From assembly GCA_030040475.1 (NCBI GenBank), contig JASHTQ010000524.1, forward strand, positions 1 through 7,528: a stretch of 7,528 bases of DNA, written 5' to 3'. The translations under genes were made by a program, and so were the position numbers. Below are positions 1 to 4,743 of this stretch, one piece after another. The notes below the pieces were generated by a model. The model was not told where the DNA came from. It made no database searches and was given only the letters and a program-made list of their open reading frames with translations. Numbering within the stretch: position 1 is the stretch's first letter; every line of letters starts with the position of its first letter. This stretch comes from Streptosporangiaceae bacterium. Lineage in GTDB: Bacteria > Actinomycetota > Actinomycetes > Streptosporangiales > Streptosporangiaceae.

Positions 1-39
1 AGCGCCATCGAGGTGCCGACCGAGGGGGTCCTGTCATGA
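1..39 (+). CDS. C-terminal end of an upstream gene, probably clpP1 (partial)
   Basis: Reading from base 1 gives twelve codons (SAIEVPTEGVLS) and a TGA stop at 37-39. The stop overlaps the clpP2 start codon as ATGA (36-39), a common arrangement for translationally coupled genes. In actinobacteria clpP2 is normally preceded by clpP1, so that identity is inferred from position. The twelve residues carry no ClpP motif and cannot confirm it. Frame 3 also stays open into clpP2 and frame 2 is open too, so the assignment rests on the stop/start overlap and gene order. Confidence 0.45.
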   Translation, partial: SAIEVPTEGVLS

Positions 40-764
40 TGAACCAGAAGGAGCCGAACGTGAGCGGTGGCCTCAGGCCGACGACCCCGCAGTCGCGATA
101 CGTGCTGCCGTCCTTCGTGGAGCGCACCTCGTACGGGATCAAGGAGATGAACCCGTACAACAAGCTCTTCGAGGAGCGGATCATCTTCCTCGGCGTGCAG
201 ATCGACGACGCCTCCGCAAACGACGTCATGGCCCAGCTGCTGACCCTGGAGGCCATCGACCCCGATCGCGACATCACCATGTACATCAACTCGCCCGGCG
301 GGTCGATGACGTCCATGATGGCGATCTACGACACCATGCAGTTCATCCAGCCCGACATCCAGATCTGCTGCATCGGGCAGGCGGCTTCGGCCGCCGCGGT
401 GCTGCTCGCCGCGGGCACCAAGGGCAAGCGGATGGCGCTGCCCAACTCCAGGATCCTGATCCACCAGCCGGCCACCGAGGGCGGCTACGGCCAGTCCAGC
501 GACATGGAGATCCAGGCCAGGGAGATCCTGCGGATGCGCACGGCCATGGAGGTCATCCTGGCCAGGCACACGGGGCAGGCCGAGGAGAAGGTCCGCCGCG
601 ACATCGAGCGGGACAAGTTCCTCACCGCCGAGGAAGCCAAGGAATACGGCATCATCGACGACGTCCTGACCATGATCAAACGAGGCAGCGAGCGCGCCGT
701 CGAGGTAGTGTCGTCCTTACCGGGAGGATTCAGCTCTTCCCTCCTGGGCCGTGCAGCGGTTTGA
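36..764 (+). CDS. clpP2: ATP-dependent Clp protease proteolytic subunit ClpP2
   Basis: This is a 242-residue serine peptidase of family S14, the proteolytic chamber subunit that degrades proteins unfolded by ClpX or ClpC in the cytoplasm. The triad is complete: Ser118 in GQAASAAA, His143 in RILIHQP and Asp193 in ERDKFLTA. Other family blocks are NPYNKLFEERIIFLG (39-53), the oxyanion-region YINSPGGS (83-90) and AKEYGIID (201-208). The N-terminal RYVLPSFVERTSYGIKEMNPY (21-41) and the SAAAVLLAAG segment after the active serine match the ClpP2 paralogue of streptomycetes rather than ClpP1. In actinobacteria ClpP1 and ClpP2 assemble as a mixed tetradecamer (family knowledge). The start ATG at 36 has GAGGGGG at 22-28, seven bases upstream; ATG at 39 is an equally possible start. 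About 27 residues (216-242) extend past the usual ClpP fold. They use codons unlike the rest of the gene, including TTA for Leu228 at 717-719. The gene lies 124 bp before clpX. Confidence 0.96.
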   Translation: MMNQKEPNVSGGLRPTTPQSRYVLPSFVERTSYGIKEMNPYNKLFEERIIFLGVQIDDASANDVMAQLLTLEAIDPDRDITMYINSPGGSMTSMMAIYDTMQFIQPDIQICCIGQAASAAAVLLAAGTKGKRMALPNSRILIHQPATEGGYGQSSDMEIQAREILRMRTAMEVILARHTGQAEEKVRRDIERDKFLTAEEAKEYGIIDDVLTMIKRGSERAVEVVSSLPGGFSSSLLGRAAV

Positions 765-818
765 TTGGTCCATCAGACCCCAGGAGGCGGTACCGTCGAT
801 ATGCAAGCGCATGACGGG

Positions 819-857
819 CTGGCGGGACATGCCCGCTGGAGGCGGCCGGTGCGGCCG
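819..857 (+). promoter_or_regulatory. Two stem-loops in the clpP2-clpX gap
   Basis: Bases 819-826 pair with 832-839 around the loop ACATG. The stem has eight pairs, two of them G-U in RNA, with GCGGG/CCCGC as the core. Just after it, CGGCCG at 843-848 pairs with CGGCCG at 852-857 around a GTG loop. No T-run follows, so this is not a standard intrinsic terminator. The structures may be a processing site, an mRNA-stabilising element, a weak attenuator or chance in GC-rich DNA. I see no convincing -35/-10 pair for a separate clpX promoter. Confidence 0.35.
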
Positions 858-874
858 TCGCGGCGGCCCCATGT

Positions 875-881
875 AAAGGAG
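875..881 (+). promoter_or_regulatory. Ribosome binding site of clpX
   Basis: AAAGGAG lies seven bases upstream of GTG at 889-891. It fixes this GTG as the clpX start; the resulting protein begins [20 protein letters not shown], as in actinobacterial ClpX. Confidence 0.8.
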
Positions 882-888
882 TATCTGG

Positions 889-2163
889 GTGGCACGCATC
901 GGTGACGGTGGGGACCTACTGAAGTGCTCGTTCTGTGGCAAGAGTCAGAAGCAGGTCAAGAAGCTCATCGCCGGCCCCGGCGTGTACATCTGTGATGAAT
1001 GCATAGATCTCTGCAACGAGATCATCGAGGAGGAGCTCGCCGAGCCCACCGAGTTCAAGTGGGACAGCCTGCCCAAGCCGCGGGAGATCTACGAGTTCCT
1101 CGACGCCTACGTGATCGGGCAGGACAAGGCCAAGAAGGCCCTCTCCGTCGCCGTCTACAACCATTACAAGCGGGTCCAGTCCGGCGACGACCGGCCCGGT
1201 GACGAGGGCGTTGAGCTGGCGAAGTCGAACATCCTGCTGCTCGGCCCGACCGGCTCGGGCAAGACGCTGCTGGCCCAGACGCTGGCCAAGCTGCTGAACG
1301 TGCCGTTCGCGATCGCCGACGCGACTGCCCTGACCGAGGCCGGCTACGTCGGCGAAGACGTCGAGAACATCCTGCTCAAGCTGATCCAGGCGGCCGACTA
1401 TGACGTCAAGAAGGCCGAGACCGGGATCATCTACATCGACGAGATCGATAAGATCGCCCGCAAGAGCGAGAACCCGTCGATCACCCGTGACGTATCCGGC
1501 GAGGGCGTGCAGCAAGCGCTGCTGAAGATCCTCGAGGGCACGACGGCATCGGTCCCGCCGCAGGGCGGCCGCAAGCACCCGCACCAGGAATTCATCCAGA
1601 TCGACACGACCAACGTGCTGTTCATCTGCGGCGGGGCGTTCGCGGGCCTTGAGAAGATCATCGAACAGCGGTCCGGCAACAACGGGATGGGATTCCACGC
1701 GAAGCTCCGGGTCAGGAACGCGAACGCCACCACGGACCAGTTCGCCGAGGTCATGCCGGAAGACCTGCTGAAGTTCGGCATGATTCCCGAATTCGTCGGC
1801 CGGCTGCCGGTGATCACCAGCGTGCACAACCTCGACAGGGACGCGCTGATCCAGATCCTCACCGAGCCGCGCAACGCCCTGGTCAAGCAGTACCGGAGGC
1901 TCTTCGAGCTGGACGGCGTCGACCTTGAGTTCACGCCCGACTCGCTGGAGGCCATCGCCGACCAGGCCAACCTGCGCGGCACCGGCGCGCGCGGCCTGCG
2001 CGCGATCATGGAAGAAGTGCTGCTGTCGGTGATGTACGAGGTGCCGAGCCGCAAGGACGTCGAGCGCGTCGTGATCACCCGCGAGGCCGTGCTCGAGAAC
2101 GTCAACCCGACCATCGTGCCCCGCGATGTCACGCGGCGTACTCCGCGGGAGAAGTCGGCCTAG
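889..2163 (+). CDS. clpX: ATP-dependent Clp protease ATP-binding subunit ClpX
   Basis: This 424-residue AAA+ unfoldase (the same length as E. coli ClpX) recognises tagged substrates, unfolds them with ATP and threads them into ClpP. An N-terminal zinc-binding domain has C13-x2-C16 and C35-x2-C38. The AAA+ core shows Walker A GPTGSGKT (119-126), the pore-1 loop GYVG (152-155), Walker B IIYIDEID (180-187), the pore-2 region RDVSGEGVQ (200-208) and the RKH loop (228-230). It also has the Arg-finger block GMIPEFVGR (297-305) and sensor-2 GAR (366-368). The loop that docks into ClpP, usually IGF or LGF, reads MGF at 267-269 and is followed by HA rather than GA. Translation starts at GTG with a good ribosome binding site. 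Nothing is truncated or missing. It follows clpP2 on the same strand, so the two are probably co-transcribed, perhaps with modulation by the gap stem-loops (inference). Confidence 0.98.
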   Translation: MARIGDGGDLLKCSFCGKSQKQVKKLIAGPGVYICDECIDLCNEIIEEELAEPTEFKWDSLPKPREIYEFLDAYVIGQDKAKKALSVAVYNHYKRVQSGDDRPGDEGVELAKSNILLLGPTGSGKTLLAQTLAKLLNVPFAIADATALTEAGYVGEDVENILLKLIQAADYDVKKAETGIIYIDEIDKIARKSENPSITRDVSGEGVQQALLKILEGTTASVPPQGGRKHPHQEFIQIDTTNVLFICGGAFAGLEKIIEQRSGNNGMGFHAKLRVRNANATTDQFAEVMPEDLLKFGMIPEFVGRLPVITSVHNLDRDALIQILTEPRNALVKQYRRLFELDGVDLEFTPDSLEAIADQANLRGTGARGLRAIMEEVLLSVMYEVPSRKDVERVVITREAVLENVNPTIVPRDVTRRTPREKSA

Positions 2164-2186
2164 GCTGCAGGTCAGGCTGGCCGCCG

Positions 2187-2219
2187 GGATATGGCTTCGT
2201 ATACGAGTTCGATATATCC
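2187..2219. promoter_or_regulatory. Nested inverted repeat, possible operator
   Basis: TCGTATACGA at 2197-2206 is a perfect 10-bp palindrome. It is nearly centred within a wider inverted repeat, GGATAT (2187-2192) and ATATCC (2214-2219). The core fits the loose T-n-GTA/TAC-n-A pattern described for FadR-type GntR operators. It would overlap the -35 position of a promoter using TAGGAT at 2224-2229 as its -10 box. Both points are inference; no regulator gene is in the window. Confidence 0.3.
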
Positions 2220-2222
2220 AGG

Positions 2223-2303
2223 CTAGGATGCAATTCCTCGGTATGGTGAGACATTCGGCTTGATGTCGACTTTGGTGCTTTGCCCCTGATCATCGGGATT
2301 CAT
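2223..2303 (-). CDS. Possible small protein of 26 residues, unknown function
   Basis: On the minus strand ATG (complement of 2301-2303) opens 26 codons ending in TAG (complement of 2223-2225). A perfect AGGAGG (complement of 2311-2316) lies seven bases before the ATG, better placed than the ribosome binding sites of the large genes here. The peptide starts [11 protein letters not shown] and ends PYRGIAS. It is hydrophilic, has no Cys, and shows no membrane segment or leader motif I recognise. Third positions are 14 of 26 G/C, well below the neighbouring genes, so codon use does not support ordinary chromosomal coding. It runs toward clpX and away from the GYGQ-protein gene. The frame is also open upstream of the ATG, but that part only shadows the repeat gene. 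It could be a real unannotated peptide, an acquired sequence, or a chance ORF in regulatory DNA. I do not recognise a family. Confidence 0.35.
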   Translation of the reverse strand: MNPDDQGQSTKVDIKPNVSPYRGIAS

Positions 2304-2310
2304 TGTGTAA

Positions 2311-2316
2311 CCTCCT
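2311..2316 (-). promoter_or_regulatory. Strong ribosome binding site for the minus-strand small ORF
   Basis: The plus strand reads CCTCCT, giving AGGAGG on the minus strand seven bases before an ATG. It is the main evidence that the 26-codon ORF is translated. Read on the plus strand, the same bases are an anti-Shine-Dalgarno-like hexamer in the leader of the downstream gene, an alternative explanation. Confidence 0.4.
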
Positions 2317-2337
2317 GCTATTGCCGTCTTCCAAGCG

Positions 2338-2345
2338 ACGGGGAA
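2338..2345 (+). promoter_or_regulatory. Ribosome binding site of the GYGQ-repeat protein
   Basis: ACGGGGAA lies eight bases upstream of ATG 2354-2356. This favours that start (protein beginning [12 protein letters not shown]) over the in-frame ATG at 2345 or the TTG at 2303, neither of which has a comparable upstream site. Confidence 0.55.
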
Positions 2346-2353
2346 TGGGCGCG

Positions 2354-4702
2354 ATGAGTGGTTGGGATGCCCCCACGGGCAACTGGGATATGCACGAGGA
2401 GCCCGAAGGACCCGCCGAGTCCACTGAGCAGGGCTATCAGCAGGGTTCCTACGAGCACACCCAGCCTGGCGGCTTCCGTGCAGCCAGAGGCAGCGAGCCA
2501 GGAATACTTCGCGCTGGCCGCAGGGCACTGCCCGGCTACGACCAGGCCCAGCGTTACGACGAGTCGGCCGGCTACGACCAGTCCGGCGGCTACGACCAGG
2601 GATCTGGCTACGGTCAGCAACCGGGCTACGGGCCGGACCAGGGCTACGGGCCAGACCAGGGCTACGCGCAAGATCGGGGCTACGGGCAGGAGCCAGGTGC
2701 TGGACAGGACCCGGGCTACGGCCTTCAACCGGGCTACGGCGAGCAACTCGGCTACGGCGAGACGGCGACCACCGGGCAGCAGCCAACCCGCGGGCAGGAG
2801 AGCTCCGGAGAGCTAGTGCGCTACGGCCAGATCGAGCCGGCGTACGGATCGGGCCAGCAGCGGTCGGCCGGGCCGGGCCCGCAGGCATTCGGCTCGGACG
2901 CCGGAGCCGCCGGAGCCACCGGCGCATTCCGCAGCTTCCCGCCGGCCGAGGCGGACAGGCCGAGCTGGCCTGGCGCCGATGACCATGAGGGATACGGCCA
3001 GCAGGGTTTCGGCCGGGATGACTACGCCCAGGCGGACCAGGGCCACGGCCAGGCGGGCTACGGCCAGTTCGACGACCAGCAGCAGGGCTACGGCCAGCGG
3101 ATGCCCGGTCGGCATGGCCTCGGAGCGGGCGGTTTCGGGGGTGCGCCGGCCTACGGCGATCCCAGCGCGGAATACCCGCAACAGCCCCCTGCCTCGCCGC
3201 AGAACGAGTACAGCCAGCCCCGTCATCGCCAGCCGCTGGGATACGACCAGGAGGGCCAGTCCTATTCGGTCCCGGACGATCAGTCGACCGGGGGGTACCC
3301 GACGCTCGGGTTCGATCGTCCCGGCCACGCTCGGGACGAGTACGCCCAGGACGACCGCGCTGAGGCGGGTTTCGGCCCGAACGGCTTCGACCAGGCCGGC
3401 GCCGGCGGATCGCTTGCCCAGAACGGGTTCGGCCAGCCGGGCGGTTCCGGTCCGTCTCCTCAAGACGGCTACCGTCAGCCCGGCTACTCCCGGGACGGCT
3501 ACGGCCAAGATGGCTACGGCCAGGCCGCCTATCCCCAGGACGGGTACGGCCAGGCAGGTTACGGCCAGGCCGCCTACCGGCAGGATGGCTACGGCCAGCC
3601 CGGTTACTCCCAGGACGGGTACGGCCAGGCAGGCTACGGCCGGGATGGTTACGGTCAGGCCGCCTATCCCCAGGACGGATACGGCCAGGCAGGCTACGCC
3701 CAGAACGGCTATCCCCAGAACGGCCATCCCCAGCCCGGCTACGGCCAGGCGGGCTACGCCCAGAACGACTATCCCCAGGACGGCTACGGCCAGCCAGGCT
3801 ATCCCCAGGACGGGTACGCCCAGACAGGCTATCCCCAGGACGGGTACGCCCAGGCAGGCTACGGCCAGGCCGCCTACTCCCAGAACGGCTACGGCCAGGC
3901 CGCCGCCTATCCCCAGGACGGCTACGTCCAGGATGCCTACGGCCGGGGCGGCGGCTACGGCCAGGGTTTCGAGCAGCCGGGCGGGTCGGCCTACGACGAA
4001 GGGTTCACCCCGCCGAGCAGCCAGCCGCGGCCGGGCCAGCGGACGCAGCGGATGAACGGCGTGCGCATGGTCCTCTACCTCGCCTCGTCCGTCGTCGGCG
4101 TGGTGCTGATCGTGTTCCTCGTCATCCGCCTGACCGGGTCCGGCACGAGCACCGCCGGGGCGGCTGGCACGGCCACGCAGAGCGCCACGGCCACCGCAGG
4201 CGCGGACGTCAAGTACAGCTTCACCACGCCAGCCAAGATCGACAATTTCCCGCTGAACAACGGCGCTACCGAGGCCTTCGCCTCGGTCGCCGAGGAGCAG
4301 GCGACTCCCGTCGTGAACGAGATCAAGGCGACGGGAGCGGGCCACCCGGGCAGCCGCTACATCGCCATGTACGACCTGGGGTCGAGCACTGACATCGCGT
4401 CCAGCGCCTATAAGGGCGTGTCCTTCGTCGGATACGACGGCACGTTCAACACGGCCGAGGTCATCAAGATCGAGCAGACCCTGCTCAAGTCCAGCCGGAT
4501 GGTGGCGTCAGGCCCGCACGGCGGCGAGATGATGTGCGGCTACGACACCTCGAGCGGGGCCGAAGCCAGCGAGTGCGTGTGGGTCACCCCGAACACCTTC
4601 GGCCAGGTCGAGTTCGTCGAGGACCAGGTTCCGGTGAAGTACCCGGGTGCCTCCGCCATCGCGCTTAAGATCAGGGACGCGGTGGAGATCCCGGCCACCT
4701 GA
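2354..4702 (+). CDS. Gly/Tyr/Gln-rich low-complexity, single-pass membrane protein of unknown function
   Basis: The protein has about 782 residues and I cannot assign a named family. Residues 1 to about 569 are low-complexity: rich in Gly, Tyr, Gln, Pro, Ala and Asp, with almost no Lys. They include looser GYxxxQ repeats (about 60-136) and 32 tandem xGYxQ-type pentapeptides (371-531). A basic flank (RTQRMNGVR) leads into one hydrophobic helix ([20 protein letters not shown], 572-591). A Thr/Ala/Ser-rich linker and a secreted domain to residue 782 follow. By the positive-inside rule the repeats are cytoplasmic and the C-terminal domain lies outside. That domain has two cysteines, C728 and C741, spaced to form a disulfide, in a CGYD...ECVW pattern like that of many uncharacterised actinobacterial exported proteins. 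There is no N-terminal signal peptide; the single helix would act as a signal anchor. It lies between clpX (190 bp) and valS (41 bp). Repeats of this style are known in mycobacterial FhaA and in eukaryotic FUS; the similarity is compositional, not evidence of homology. Confidence 0.88.
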   Translation: MSGWDAPTGNWDMHEEPEGPAESTEQGYQQGSYEHTQPGGFRAARGSEPGILRAGRRALPGYDQAQRYDESAGYDQSGGYDQGSGYGQQPGYGPDQGYGPDQGYAQDRGYGQEPGAGQDPGYGLQPGYGEQLGYGETATTGQQPTRGQESSGELVRYGQIEPAYGSGQQRSAGPGPQAFGSDAGAAGATGAFRSFPPAEADRPSWPGADDHEGYGQQGFGRDDYAQADQGHGQAGYGQFDDQQQGYGQRMPGRHGLGAGGFGGAPAYGDPSAEYPQQPPASPQNEYSQPRHRQPLGYDQEGQSYSVPDDQSTGGYPTLGFDRPGHARDEYAQDDRAEAGFGPNGFDQAGAGGSLAQNGFGQPGGSGPSPQDGYRQPGYSRDGYGQDGYGQAAYPQDGYGQAGYGQAAYRQDGYGQPGYSQDGYGQAGYGRDGYGQAAYPQDGYGQAGYAQNGYPQNGHPQPGYGQAGYAQNDYPQDGYGQPGYPQDGYAQTGYPQDGYAQAGYGQAAYSQNGYGQAAAYPQDGYVQDAYGRGGGYGQGFEQPGGSAYDEGFTPPSSQPRPGQRTQRMNGVRMVLYLASSVVGVVLIVFLVIRLTGSGTSTAGAAGTATQSATATAGADVKYSFTTPAKIDNFPLNNGATEAFASVAEEQATPVVNEIKATGAGHPGSRYIAMYDLGSSTDIASSAYKGVSFVGYDGTFNTAEVIKIEQTLLKSSRMVASGPHGGEMMCGYDTSSGAEASECVWVTPNTFGQVEFVEDQVPVKYPGASAIALKIRDAVEIPAT
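2531..2761 (+). repeat. Degenerate [10 protein letters not shown] repeat region
   Basis: Residues 60-136 of the membrane protein carry irregular repeats built on GYDQ, GYGQ, GYGPDQ and GYGEQ. The clearest is GYGPDQ twice in a row (two 18-bp units around 2626-2661). They are looser than the later pentapeptide array and probably represent older, diverged expansion of the same motif. Confidence 0.6.
3464..3946 (+). repeat. Tandem 15-bp repeat array encoding 32 xGYxQ pentapeptides
   Basis: The array has 483 bp, 161 codons, in 32 units. All have five codons except one six-codon unit (AAAYPQ). Position 3 is Tyr in 31 units and His in one; position 5 is Gln in 29 and Arg in three. Position 1 tends to alternate Asp/Asn with Ala/Pro, giving a 30-bp higher-order period. 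The adjacent 30-bp blocks 3796-3825 and 3826-3855 differ at one base. An example of longer-range repetition is the segment from 3521 recurring from 3656, an offset of 135 bp or nine units. Such near-identity suggests recent expansion by slippage or unequal recombination. Confidence 0.92.
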
Positions 4703-4729
4703 CCGGCCGCGGATAACCCCTCCTGGCCG

Positions 4730-4743
4730 TAGACTCACCTGTC
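4730..4743 (+). promoter_or_regulatory. Possible -10 box for a leaderless valS transcript
   Basis: TAGACT (4730-4735) matches the TAnnnT -10 pattern of actinobacterial housekeeping promoters. It would place transcription start at about 4742-4744, at or next to the valS GTG. No Shine-Dalgarno sequence lies before that GTG, which fits a leaderless mRNA. No good -35 is seen at 17-18 bp, which weakens the call. valS may instead be read through from the upstream gene. Confidence 0.35.

Larger units (their letters stand above)
2164..2353. other. AT-rich intergenic island between clpX and the GYGQ-protein gene
   Basis: This 190-bp gap is compositionally unlike its surroundings: in 2191-2330 I count 67 G/C of 140 (48%), against flanking genes that are plainly far richer in G+C. 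It contains a palindrome (2197-2206), a TAGGAT hexamer (2224-2229) that fits an actinobacterial -10 box without a clear -35, and a minus-strand small ORF with a strong ribosome binding site. It probably carries the promoter of the downstream gene (inference). No tRNA or intrinsic terminator is evident. Confidence 0.6.

Noticed and set aside
916..1827. 303-codon minus-strand frame inside clpX
   Set aside because: A shadow of clpX, antisense to its zinc finger and AAA+ core, with no start signal.
2303..2353. TTG at 2303 as the start of the GYGQ-repeat protein
   Set aside because: No ribosome binding site precedes it, and its first residues look like translated non-coding AT-rich DNA. ATG 2354 has ACGGGGAA eight bases upstream.
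2304..2927. Upstream extension of the minus-strand small ORF to 234 codons
   Set aside because: The extension is antisense to the repeat gene and of Arg/Pro/Ser-rich shadow composition. Only the last 26 codons have a ribosome binding site and lie in the intergenic gap.
3464..3946. CRISPR array
   Set aside because: The period is 15/30 bp without unique spacers, and the repeats are in frame within one coding sequence.
2979..4055. 358-codon plus-strand frame rich in Thr, Arg and Pro over the repeat array
   Set aside because: An alternative frame of the same repeats. The GYGQ frame is continuous with a membrane helix and exported domain, which decides the true frame.
2813..4345. 510-codon minus-strand frame with repeated LAVLGV-like hydrophobic units
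   Set aside because: It is the reverse complement of the GYGQ repeat DNA; the periodicity comes from the 15-bp plus-strand array. No ribosome binding site or domain supports it.
4703..4743. T-box riboswitch or other leader RNA controlling valS
   Set aside because: The gap is only 41 bp, too short for a T-box, and no specifier or terminator structure is seen beyond a weak CGGCC/GGCCG pairing.
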